DNA of 12,269 nt from CAZBBB01 sp964490005 (lineage in GTDB: Bacteria > Planctomycetota > B15-G4), in assembly GCA_964490005.1 (NCBI GenBank), contig CAZBBB010000096.1:1-12269 (forward strand), written 5' to 3'. A program made the translations under genes and the position numbers. Under the pieces are notes generated by a model. The model ran no database searches. It saw nothing but the letters and a program-made list of their open reading frames with translations, and was not told the DNA's origin. This document shows, one piece after another, positions 1 through 7,094 of this stretch. Position 1 is the first letter of the stretch. Every line of letters starts with the position of its first letter.

Positions 1-7
1 GCGGACC

Positions 8-1789
8 TCAGCCGTTGCCGACATCCGCGGACGAGGCCTGGTCGGCGCGCGCCTCGTCGCCCGCCTCCTCGGCCGGGCCCGGCTGGCCCTGCGCCTCGAC
101 CGGCAGCGCCGGCAGCGGCGCGATCGTCAGGTGACTGTGCTGCGGCACGCCGATCATCGAGAGGCCGATCTTGCGCTCCTCGGTGTCGACCTTGAGCACG
201 CGCACGTCGACGACCTGGCCGTACTTGACCACGTCCTCGGCCGTCTCGACCTTGTGGTCGGTCAGCTCGGAGATGTGCAGCAGGCCCTCGAGGCCGTCCT
301 CGAGCGAGACGAACACGCCGAAGTTGGTGATCTTGGTGACGTGACCGGCGACGATGTCGCCCGGGCCGTAGCGCCGCGGGATCTCGTCCTGCCACGGGTC
401 CTGCTCGAGCTGCTTGATGCCGAGCGCGACGCGGTGCTTCTCGGTGTCGACCGAGAGCACGACCGCGCGCACCAGGTCGCCCTTCTTCACCAGTTCGGAC
501 GGGTGCGTGACCTTCTTGGTCCAGCTCATGACCGACACGTGCAGCAGGCCGTCGATGCCCTCCTCGATCTCGACGAAGGCGCCGTAGCTCGTGAGGTTGC
601 GCACCAGACCCTCGATGATCGTGCCGACCGGGTAGCGGTCCTCGACCTCCGTCCAGGGATTGGTCTCGGTCTGCTTCATGCCCAGCGAGATCTCCTGCTT
701 CTCCTGGTTGATGTCGAGCACGGCCACGTCGACCTCGTCGCCGATCTGCACCAGCTCGGACGGATGGCTGACGCGGCGCGTCCACGACATCTCGGAGATG
801 TGCACGAGGCCCTCGATGCCGTCCTGCAACTTGACGAAGGCGCCGTAGGGCATGAGGTTGACGACCTCGCCCTTCGCCTTGCAGCCGATCGGGTACTTCT
901 TCTCGATCTGCTCCCACGGCGAAGGCTCGAGCTGCTTGAGGCCGAGCGCGATGCGGTTGCGCTCGCGGTCGTAGCGCAGCACCTTGACCTCGAGTTCCTG
1001 CTCGAGCTTGACGACCTCGCTGGGGTGATTGACGCGGCCCCAGCTCATGTCGGTGATGTGCAGCAGGCCGTCCACGCCGCCGATGTCGAGGAAGGCGCCG
1101 AAGTCGGCGATGTTCTTGACCGTGCCCTTGCGCACCTGGCCTTCCTGCAGCGTCGCGAGCAGATCGTCACGCATGCGCGCGCGCCGCTCCTCGAGCAGCT
1201 TGCGGCGGCTGACGACGATGTTCATGCGCTCGCGGTCGATCTTGATGATCTTGCACTCAAGCTCGCGCTCGATGAACGAGCCCACGTCGGGCACGCGGCG
1301 GATGTCGATCTGGCTGGCCGGCAGGAACACCGGCACGCCGCCCACGTCGAGCAGCAGGCCGCCCTTGATCTTGCGCGTCGCCATGCCGGTGATGATGTCG
1401 CCCTCGCCGTGGCTCTGGACGATGCGCTCCCAGCCGCGCAGGCGCTCGGCGCGGCGGCGCGAGAGCAGCAGCAGGCCGGTGCCGTCGTCGATGCCCTCCA
1501 TGAGCACCTCGATGACCTGACCGGCAGCGGGCTCCTCGCCCTCGAACTCGTAGAGCGGAACGACGCCCTCGCTCTTGAAGCCGATGTCGACCATCACGTC
1601 GTCGTTGACGACGCGCAGGATGCGGCCGGTGATCAGCGCGTTGGGCGCGAAGTCGCGCACCGACTCGGCGTAGAGGTCGGCGACCTGGGCGGTCTGCAGG
1701 CCGTCGAGGGCCTCGGCGACGGCGCGGTCGAGCTCAGCCTCGGGGACGGCGAAGCGCTTGAGGAGTTCCTTGTTGGTCGAAAGGGCCAT
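8..1789 (-). CDS. rpsA: 30S ribosomal protein S1
   Basis: Ribosomal protein S1 binds mRNA on the 30S subunit and helps load structured or weakly led messages. The 593-residue product contains six S1 (OB-fold) repeats at about residues 50-111, 130-196, 217-283, 302-371, 388-458 and 475-546. The last four carry the typical pattern YGAFV/FGAFL, then GLLHI, then SW and HPSE. A tail rich in Ala, Gly, Pro and acidic residues (549-593) follows. E. coli S1 is 557 residues, so only the tail is longer. I chose the ATG at 1789 because GGAGG (1797-1793) sits just upstream, although the 3-nt spacer is short. An in-frame GTG at 1849 would add 20 Arg-rich residues and has no ribosome site. The gene lies 125 bp downstream of the cytidylate kinase domain on the same strand, the conserved cmk-rpsA order. 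Identity is certain; only the start is debatable. Confidence 0.97.
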   Translation of the reverse strand: MALSTNKELLKRFAVPEAELDRAVAEALDGLQTAQVADLYAESVRDFAPNALITGRILRVVNDDVMVDIGFKSEGVVPLYEFEGEEPAAGQVIEVLMEGIDDGTGLLLLSRRRAERLRGWERIVQSHGEGDIITGMATRKIKGGLLLDVGGVPVFLPASQIDIRRVPDVGSFIERELECKIIKIDRERMNIVVSRRKLLEERRARMRDDLLATLQEGQVRKGTVKNIADFGAFLDIGGVDGLLHITDMSWGRVNHPSEVVKLEQELEVKVLRYDRERNRIALGLKQLEPSPWEQIEKKYPIGCKAKGEVVNLMPYGAFVKLQDGIEGLVHISEMSWTRRVSHPSELVQIGDEVDVAVLDINQEKQEISLGMKQTETNPWTEVEDRYPVGTIIEGLVRNLTSYGAFVEIEEGIDGLLHVSVMSWTKKVTHPSELVKKGDLVRAVVLSVDTEKHRVALGIKQLEQDPWQDEIPRRYGPGDIVAGHVTKITNFGVFVSLEDGLEGLLHISELTDHKVETAEDVVKYGQVVDVRVLKVDTEERKIGLSMIGVPQHSHLTIAPLPALPVEAQGQPGPAEEAGDEARADQASSADVGNG

Positions 1790-1792
1790 GAG

Positions 1793-1797
1793 CCTCC
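1793..1797 (-). promoter_or_regulatory. Ribosome binding site of rpsA
   Basis: On the minus strand GGAGG lies three bases before the ATG at 1789. This decides the start against the in-frame GTG at 1849. The spacer is shorter than the usual 5-9 bases, so initiation may be sub-optimal. Self-regulated initiation is known for S1 genes in other bacteria; any such control here is inference. Confidence 0.6.
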
Positions 1798-1875
1798 GGT
1801 CGCGCGCCGACGCGCGATGTGCGCGGCGCGGGAGGGGTTGGATACGCACGTGCGGGGCTCCGGCCCGCGGTCGGC

Positions 1876-1900
1876 CGCCGCCCCGTTCAGAGGGGCGGCG
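1876..1900 (-). other. Perfect 9-bp GC hairpin in the cmk-rpsA gap
   Basis: Bases 1876-1884 (CGCCGCCCC) pair perfectly with 1892-1900 (GGGGCGGCG) around a 7-base loop. In the rpsA-sense RNA it begins 15 nt after the stop of the upstream fusion gene and ends about 87 nt before the rpsA start. No U-run follows it in that direction (four T's precede it instead), so it does not look like an intrinsic terminator. It could be an RNA processing or stabilising element, an attenuator, or part of an S1 leader structure. The rest of the 125-bp gap shows no convincing promoter. Confidence 0.5.
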
Positions 1901-1914
1901 AAAAGGGGGTCATC

Positions 1915-3432
1915 CTACCGACCGGCCGACCCGGGCAAAAGGCCCGTGGCCGGACCCAACCGGCGCAGGACCTGCGCCACGACCCCGTCGAGGTCGAGAT
2001 CGGAGGTGTCGAGCACGTCGCCCGCCGCGACCACGCGCAGCGGAGCGTGGGCGCGCGAGCTGTCGATCCGGTCGCGCTCGGCCAGATTGCCCGCCGCCTC
2101 GCCCGCCCCCGCCCCGCCGGCCTGCCGGGCCCGCCGCGCCTGTCGCACCTCGGGACGCGCATCGAGATAGACCCGGGCCACGGCCTCGGGGAAGACCACG
2201 CTCGCCATGTCGCGCCCCTCGGCCACCAGGCCGCGCGCCCGGCGCGCGAGCGCGCGCTGCACCGGCAGCAGGGCGGCCCGCACCTCGGGATCGGCCGCCA
2301 CGCGACTGACGTGGCGCGCCACCTCCGCGCCGCGCAGTTCGGCGTCGTCGATGCTCCGCCCGTCGAACAGCAGCCCGCCGCGGACGTCGAGTTCGAGGCC
2401 CAGCTCGCGCGCGAGCCGTCCCAACGCGCCGTCGGGCGGCGCCCCGTCGACGAACTGACCGCCGCGCAGGGCGTGCCACGTCACGGCCCGGTACAGCGCG
2501 CCCGAGTCGAGGTGCGCCCAGCCGAGCGCCGCCGCGACGCGCCGCGCGACGGACGACTTGCCGCTGCCGGCCGGCCCGTCGATGGCGAGCACCGGCCCGG
2601 GCGCCGGCGCGTAGCGCTCGTCGCAGCGCACGAGCGTCAGTGCGCCGTCCTCCCAGCGGGCGTGGCTGCCCGTCCGCTCGAAGTCCGACAGCACGACGAG
2701 CCGACCGGCGCCGAAGCGCCGATCGCGCGAACGGTGCACGTGCCCGCAGACGACGACGTCGGCCCCGGCCTGCAGGACGCGCCGCACGTCGTCGTCCACG
2801 ATCGAGGTCTCCGCTTCGGTCTTCGGCCGCGCCCCGCGGTGCGCCGCCGCCAGCAGGACCCGGGCCAGCCCCTCGGCCACGCGCGCGGGCAGCCGCCGCA
2901 CGAGGGCCCGGAAGGGCGCCGAACGGATCACGGCGTGCAGCCGGTGGTAGGAGACGTCGAGCGTGCAGAAGGCATCGCCGTGCAGCAGCCGGGCGCGTTG
3001 GCCGCCGAGCGCGACGTCGAGGGCCTCGCCGACCACCTCGACGCCGAGCGCCTGCTCGAGTTCGCGCGCGCACATGAAGTCGTGGTTGCCGTGCGCGAGG
3101 ACCACCCGCTGTCCGGCCGCCGACGCGGCGGCGAGCGCCGAGAGGAAGGGCCGCAGCCCGGGGTCGCGCAGCGACCGCGGCCCGAGCCAGGCGCGAAACA
3201 CGTCCCCCAGCAGGAACAGCGCGTCGACGTCCTGCGCGCGCGCATCCGCGAGGAAGCGCAGCGCGCGCTCGATGCCCTCCCGGTCGCCGCCGTGCAGGTG
3301 CAGGTCGGAGGCGAACCGCGCGCGACGGATCGGACGCGCGGCGCGCACGGCGCGCTCGGCGGGCGAGGGCACGGTCGGGAACATCTTCGAAGGACGACTC
3401 CGGCGGGGCGACGCGCTCGGCGCGAGGCGCAT
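1915..3432 (-). CDS. LpxH-like UDP-2,3-diacylglucosamine hydrolase fused to cytidylate kinase
   Basis: A single 505-residue frame joins two enzymes. Residues about 37-272 are a calcineurin-type phosphoesterase of the LpxH kind, which releases UMP to give lipid X in lipid A synthesis. Metal-ligand motifs are D43-L-H45, G76-D77, G115-N-H-D118, H151-G-D and G230-H-V-H233. The LpxH-like signatures LLGDVFRAWLG and HGDAFCTLDVSYHR are present. Residues about 281-505 are cytidylate kinase (CMP to CDP), with P-loop GPAGSGKSS (286-294), LDSGALYRAVTW, EGRDMASVVFP and RDRIDSSR. Each half is about the length of its free-standing relative (E. coli LpxH 240, Cmk 227 residues), and only a short AlaPro linker separates them. 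Both catalytic sets look intact. The start is uncertain: ATG at 3432 or ATG at 3384, neither with a clear ribosome site; the shorter form sits closer to the usual LpxH start. rpsA follows. Confidence 0.9.
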   Translation of the reverse strand: MRLAPSASPRRSRPSKMFPTVPSPAERAVRAARPIRRARFASDLHLHGGDREGIERALRFLADARAQDVDALFLLGDVFRAWLGPRSLRDPGLRPFLSALAAASAAGQRVVLAHGNHDFMCARELEQALGVEVVGEALDVALGGQRARLLHGDAFCTLDVSYHRLHAVIRSAPFRALVRRLPARVAEGLARVLLAAAHRGARPKTEAETSIVDDDVRRVLQAGADVVVCGHVHRSRDRRFGAGRLVVLSDFERTGSHARWEDGALTLVRCDERYAPAPGPVLAIDGPAGSGKSSVARRVAAALGWAHLDSGALYRAVTWHALRGGQFVDGAPPDGALGRLARELGLELDVRGGLLFDGRSIDDAELRGAEVARHVSRVAADPEVRAALLPVQRALARRARGLVAEGRDMASVVFPEAVARVYLDARPEVRQARRARQAGGAGAGEAAGNLAERDRIDSSRAHAPLRVVAAGDVLDTSDLDLDGVVAQVLRRLGPATGLLPGSAGR

Positions 3433-3515
3433 TGTCGGGCGCGGGACGGCCGCCCGTCCATCCCGCGCGCGCCGCGCTGTGGCCCGCGCCCGGCCTGCGC
3501 TAGACTGGCGCGCCC
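3433..3515. promoter_or_regulatory. Divergent promoter region between the lpxH-cmk fusion gene and gmhA
   Basis: Two operons start back to back across these 83 bases. On the plus strand TAGACT (3501-3506) matches four of six -10 positions and ends nine bases before the gmhA ATG. No Shine-Dalgarno sequence is seen, so the gmhA message may be leaderless or nearly so. I see no good -35. On the minus strand TGGACG (3460-3455) and GACAAT (3436-3431), 18 bases apart, each match four of six consensus positions. If used, transcription would start near 3424 and the ATG at 3384 would be favoured for the fusion gene. All of this is by eye. Confidence 0.35.
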
Positions 3516-4109
3516 ATGGACGGTCCCCTCGATCTGCGGCGCCTCGTCGACGAAGCCCTCGCCGAGCACCGGCGCGTGGTCGAAGCCGCCGGAACCGAGT
3601 TCGCGCAGTCGGTCGCGACCGCCGCCCAACTGCTCGTCACGGCCTACCGTCAGGGCGGCAAGTCCCTGTGGTTCGGCAACGGCGGCAGCATGACCGACGC
3701 GCTGCACATCGAGGGCGAACTGCTCGGGCGCTTCAACTACGACCGTCCGGGCCTGCCGGCCGTGGCGCTCGGCGGCGGGGCCGCCGGCCTGACCGCGATC
3801 GCCAACGACTACGGCTACGACGAGAGCTTCGCGCGCCTGCTCGAGGCGCAGGCCCGCCCCGGGGACGTCGCCTGCGGCCTGTCGACCAGCGGCAACTCGA
3901 AGAACGTCGTGGCCGCCCTGCGGAAGGCCCGCGCGCTCAAGCTGCCCAGCATCGCCTTCACCGGCGCGGGCGGCGGGGCCTGCGCCGAGCTGGCCGACGT
4001 CACCATCCGCGCGCCCTCGGCGCACACGCCGCGCATCCAGGAGCTGCACATCCTCGCCGGCCACACGCTGTGCGAGGCCGTCGAGCGCGCGCTGTTCCCG
4101 CGCCCGTGA
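3516..4109 (+). CDS. gmhA: D-sedoheptulose-7-phosphate isomerase (phosphoheptose isomerase)
   Basis: GmhA converts sedoheptulose 7-phosphate to D-glycero-D-manno-heptose 7-phosphate, the first step towards the ADP-heptose of the LPS inner core. The 197-residue product is one SIS domain of normal length (E. coli GmhA is 192). Visible motifs are the phosphate-binding GNGGS (54-58), ALTAIANDYGY-like segment (91-101), STSGNS (123-128) and TPRIQELHI (171-179). Catalytic residues equivalent to E. coli E65, Q172 and H180 are present as E68, Q175 and H183. The common GNGGSAADA reads GNGGSMTDA here. The stop overlaps the GTG start of gmhB (GTGA), implying coupled translation. The start is the only ATG near the domain; it has no Shine-Dalgarno, and a -10-like TAGACT lies just upstream. 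Confidence 0.95.
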   Translation: MDGPLDLRRLVDEALAEHRRVVEAAGTEFAQSVATAAQLLVTAYRQGGKSLWFGNGGSMTDALHIEGELLGRFNYDRPGLPAVALGGGAAGLTAIANDYGYDESFARLLEAQARPGDVACGLSTSGNSKNVVAALRKARALKLPSIAFTGAGGGACAELADVTIRAPSAHTPRIQELHILAGHTLCEAVERALFPRP

Positions 4110-4681
4110 GCCGACGGCCGGCCGTCTTCCTCGACCGCGACGGCACGCTCATCGAAGAGCGGCGCTATCCGTGCCGCAGCGAGGACATCGTCCCGCTGCG
4201 GGGCGTCGGGCGCGCGCTGCGCCGGCTGTCGTCGGCGGGCTATCTGACGATCGTGCTCACCAACCAGTCGGCCGTCGCGCGCGGCCTGCTCGACGAGCAG
4301 GAACTCGAGCGGCTGCACGCCGAACTCCAGGCGCGGCTCGTCAGCGGGGGCGGCGGCTTCGACGCGCTGTACTACTGCCCGCACCATCCCGAGGGCCGCG
4401 CCGTCGGCTACGCCTTCGCCTGCACCTGCCGCAAGCCCGCGCGCGGCCTGCTCGACCTGGCGCTGGCCCGCCACGCGATCGACCTGTCGCGCAGCGCCTT
4501 CATCGGCGACAGCCTGCGCGACCTGTTCCGGGACGTGCCCGGCGCCGGCCCGCGGATCCTCGTGCGCAGCGGCCATCCGCTGCCGGAGGACGGCTGCGCC
4601 GACCATGTCGCCGACGACCTGCCGGCCGCCGTCGACTGGCTGCTGGCGCGCTCGCAGGCCGCCGCGCCTCAGACGACGTGA
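4106..4681 (+). CDS. gmhB: D-glycero-D-manno-heptose 1,7-bisphosphate 7-phosphatase
   Basis: GmhB removes the 7-phosphate from heptose 1,7-bisphosphate in ADP-heptose synthesis. The 191-residue HAD phosphatase shows motif I FLDRDGT (nucleophile D10, acid D12), motif II TNQS (52-55), motif III lysine in CRKP (K110) and motif IV GDSLRD (D135, D139). The zinc loop ligands of the GmhB family are visible as C91-x-H93 in YYCPHHPEG and C106-x-C108. This loop and the length match E. coli GmhB (191 residues). The GTG start overlaps the gmhA stop by four bases and lacks its own ribosome site, so translation is probably coupled to gmhA. The histidinol-phosphate phosphatase of HisB is a close relative, but the gmhA neighbour settles the role. 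The last 13 bases overlap the convergent FemAB-like gene. The heptose kinase/adenylyltransferase (HldE) is not in the window. Confidence 0.93.
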   Translation: MSRRPAVFLDRDGTLIEERRYPCRSEDIVPLRGVGRALRRLSSAGYLTIVLTNQSAVARGLLDEQELERLHAELQARLVSGGGGFDALYYCPHHPEGRAVGYAFACTCRKPARGLLDLALARHAIDLSRSAFIGDSLRDLFRDVPGAGPRILVRSGHPLPEDGCADHVADDLPAAVDWLLARSQAAAPQTT

Positions 4682-5703
4682 CGCATGAGCGCCGGCCCCA
4701 CGATGCGCGCGAGCGGCAGCGGCAGCGCCGCGAGCAGCCGCTGTCCGAGCGCGAGCCGCGGATTGCCGGGATGCAGCTTCGGCGGCCGGCCGCCGTGCGG
4801 GAAGTGGAACTGGTAGTCGAGCGGCGTCGGCAGGAAGCCCATGTGCCGCTTGAAGGCCGCCGGCCCCGAACCGATGCGGCTGCGGCCGAAATCGAAGATG
4901 CGGCAGCCGCGCCGCACCGCGTCCTCCATGAGCGCCGCGTAGAGCGCGTTGTTCGCGCCGAGGCGGTCGGCGCCCAGTTCCGAACCGGAGTAGTAGGGCA
5001 GCATCTCGCCGCGCGTCACGAGCGAGAGCACGGCGGCGTGCACGCGGTCCTCGCCGCGCACGGCGTGCAGCACGGCGCGCGGCCCGTACAGGTCGAGCAG
5101 CCGGCGGAAGTAGGCCGGCCCGAAGATCGGCGAACCCAGGCTGCGCTTGTTCACCACGTAGAGCCGGTAGAAGTCGTCGAACAGCTCCCGCCCCTCCACC
5201 AGGCGCAGCCCGTGGCGCTCGCGCGCCTTGCGCACCTCGGCGCGCGCCTTGCGCGGGATGATCCCCAGCACGTCCTCGACCCGCGCGGGCAGCTCGCGCC
5301 GGAAGGTCTCGTGCGACGGGACCGAGTGGTGGTGCGTCGGCGCGACGCCCAGATAGCGCGCCTCGAAGTAGCGCACGTGCAGCTTGGCGGCCAGCGTCAT
5401 CGAGGCGTGGTCGAGGGCCGCGGCCGTCTCGTCGTCCCGCGCGAGGATGCCGCCGTACACGCCGAAGGGCACCGAGACCAGCCGTCGGCCCGTGATCGGC
5501 GCGACGACGAGCGCGAGCGGGAGCACGCCGGCCACCTCGCCGTCGCGCCAGGCCACGAGCGTGCGCGTGGGGAAGCCGAAGCTCGCGCGCGCCAGGTCGA
5601 GCCAGCGCGTCTCGTGGAAGGGCGTCCCGCCGGGATGCCCCTGGATGAAGCGGTCGACGGGGCGCGCGGCGGCGCTCTCCAGCAGCTCGACGCGGCGGCT
5701 CAT
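4669..5703 (-). CDS. FemAB-like acyltransferase, exosortase/PEP-CTERM-associated type
   Basis: The 344-residue protein belongs to the FemAB/BioF2 group of double GNAT-fold enzymes, which transfer amino-acyl or acyl groups in envelope building. Visible hallmarks are VPFGVYGGILA (78-88), an Arg/Lys-rich helix with RKARAEVRKARERHGL (151-166), FYRLYVVNKRSLGSPIF (178-194), MLPYYSGS (234-241), and CRIFDFGRSRIGSGPAAFK (267-285). From memory, this pattern matches the FemAB proteins found next to exosortase (XrtA) exopolysaccharide loci; no exosortase is in this window. The acceptor is unknown. The ATG at 5703 overlaps the stop of the upstream GT39-like gene (ATGA). It is the last gene of a four-gene glycan operon. 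Its 3' end overlaps that of gmhB by 13 bp, leaving no room for a terminator. The family call is strong; the substrate is open. Confidence 0.82.
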   Translation of the reverse strand: MSRRVELLESAAARPVDRFIQGHPGGTPFHETRWLDLARASFGFPTRTLVAWRDGEVAGVLPLALVVAPITGRRLVSVPFGVYGGILARDDETAAALDHASMTLAAKLHVRYFEARYLGVAPTHHHSVPSHETFRRELPARVEDVLGIIPRKARAEVRKARERHGLRLVEGRELFDDFYRLYVVNKRSLGSPIFGPAYFRRLLDLYGPRAVLHAVRGEDRVHAAVLSLVTRGEMLPYYSGSELGADRLGANNALYAALMEDAVRRGCRIFDFGRSRIGSGPAAFKRHMGFLPTPLDYQFHFPHGGRPPKLHPGNPRLALGQRLLAALPLPLARIVGPALMRHVV

Positions 5704-7094
5704 CGCGGCGCCGGATCCGGCGGCTGCACGACGCGCTGGCGCCGGTGGAAGATCAGCAGCCGGTTGTCGTGGCGCGCGAGCGGCGGCGGCGGCGCGCCGA
5801 TCGTCGCCACCCGATCGAAGTGACGCTCGACCCACTCGCTGAAGTCCCGGCCGTAGCCCGCGCCCATGCGGCTGATCTTGAGCACGATCCAGGCGGAGAG
5901 CCGGTTGCCGATCATCGAGCGCCGCACCGGCTCCTCGGCCGGCGCCTCGAAACTCGTGCGCCGCTCGGGACCGCCGCCCTGCGCGAGATACAGGTCGAGC
6001 AGCGCGTGCTCGTCGGCGAGCAGCAGGTCCTCCGGGCCGGCGTGGGCGTCGATGAAGGCGGCCGCGGCGCGCCAGTCGTGGCGGTCGCCGCTGGCCGCGT
6101 AGTTGAGCAGTTCGGGGACCGGCGCAGCCAGCGCCAGCGCCCCGACGAGCACGCGCGCGCGGCGCCGACCCTGCAGCGACTGGAAGCCGTGACCGGCGAG
6201 CAGCAGGATCGCCGGCATCGCGCCGAGCGCGTAGCGCTGCTGCGTCGAGGCGCCCGCCAGGGCCACGAGCAGCAGCACCAGCGGAGGCAGCAGCGCGCAA
6301 GTGAGCAGGCAGGCGCGCGCGGCGAGGGCCTCGCGCCGGACCGCGAGGACGCCCAGCAGCGCGAGCAGGCCCGTCCCCGGCCCGACGTTGTAGCCCAGGC
6401 CGGCGACGAAGTCGGCCGCGTCGTAGTGCGCAAAGCCGCGGCGCGCCAGGGCCTGCTGCACGAGTTCCAGCGCCTGGCCACGGCCGAACAGCAGGACGAC
6501 GCCGCCGGCGAGCGCCAGCAGACCGAGCACGATCCACGCGCGCCGACGCCCGCCGGCGGCCCACCAGCCCAGCGCGAGGCCCGGCCCGAGGGCGGCCGCG
6601 CTCGGATGGCAGGCGAGCGCCGCACCGAAGGCCAGCGCCGAGGGCAGCGGGCGGCCGCCGCGTCCGGGCAGCGCCCACAGCGTGGCGAGCGTCGCGCACA
6701 GCAGCAGCGGCCCGTAGAAGCGCGCCTCCTGGGCGTGGAAGATCAGCCAGGGCGAGATCGCCGCGAGCAGCGACGCCACGAGGGCCACGGTCGGGCTCAG
6801 CACGTCGCGCCGCAGGAGCGCCAGCGCGGCGACCGCCGCGAGCGCGCACAGCGCCGGCAGCAGGCGCAGCCCGAAAGCCGTCTCGCCGAACAGCGACGCG
6901 CCGGCCGCCATGAGCAGGTAGCCCAGCGGATGGCTGCGCACGCCCTCGGGCCAGCTCTCGCCCGCGAGCAAACTCGCCACGTCGTAGTGGCTGTAGATCT
7001 CGTCGGCGTCGAGGCTCCACGCGCCCAGGCCGCAGAGCCGCCATCCGGCCGCGGCGACGACGATGGCGAACGCGATCGGCCAGCGGCGCCTCAC
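5700..7094 (-). CDS. Membrane glycosyltransferase, GT39/ArnT-like (GT-C fold)
   Basis: The 464-residue protein has many hydrophobic segments and ends in a soluble tail of about 130 residues. GT-C enzymes of this kind move a sugar from a polyprenyl-phosphate donor to an acceptor on the outer face of the inner membrane. Visible marks are the acidic loop after the first membrane segment (LDADEIYSHYD, D31-E32), SHPLGYLLMA (54-63) and the family motif HAQEARFYGPLLL (120-132). The start is the GTG overlapping the previous stop (GTGA); a purine-rich GGGGGG run lies nine bases upstream. A frame upstream of this GTG is open but overlaps the GT2 gene, so it is not used. The two upstream GT2 proteins could supply the lipid-linked sugar; this is inference. 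The sugar and acceptor (lipid A, protein or glycan) cannot be told from sequence. Confidence 0.85.
   Translation of the reverse strand: MRRRWPIAFAIVVAAAGWRLCGLGAWSLDADEIYSHYDVASLLAGESWPEGVRSHPLGYLLMAAGASLFGETAFGLRLLPALCALAAVAALALLRRDVLSPTVALVASLLAAISPWLIFHAQEARFYGPLLLCATLATLWALPGRGGRPLPSALAFGAALACHPSAAALGPGLALGWWAAGGRRRAWIVLGLLALAGGVVLLFGRGQALELVQQALARRGFAHYDAADFVAGLGYNVGPGTGLLALLGVLAVRREALAARACLLTCALLPPLVLLLVALAGASTQQRYALGAMPAILLLAGHGFQSLQGRRRARVLVGALALAAPVPELLNYAASGDRHDWRAAAAFIDAHAGPEDLLLADEHALLDLYLAQGGGPERRTSFEAPAEEPVRRSMIGNRLSAWIVLKISRMGAGYGRDFSEWVERHFDRVATIGAPPPPLARHDNRLLIFHRRQRVVQPPDPAPR

Noticed and set aside
1790..1849. N-terminal extension of rpsA to the GTG at 1849
   Set aside because: The added residues are Arg-rich and unlike S1, there is no ribosome site, and GGAGG stands in front of the ATG at 1789.
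1876..1900. Intrinsic terminator between cmk and rpsA
   Set aside because: The hairpin is strong but no U-run follows in the transcribed direction; the T-run lies before the stem.
131..2170. A 679-codon open frame on the plus strand over rpsA
   Set aside because: It is antisense to an unmistakable S1 gene and its Asp/Leu/His-rich product has no domain pattern.
1819..3693. A 624-codon open frame on the plus strand over the lpxH-cmk fusion
   Set aside because: It is a shadow of the fusion gene, lacks recognisable motifs, and would run into gmhA in another frame.
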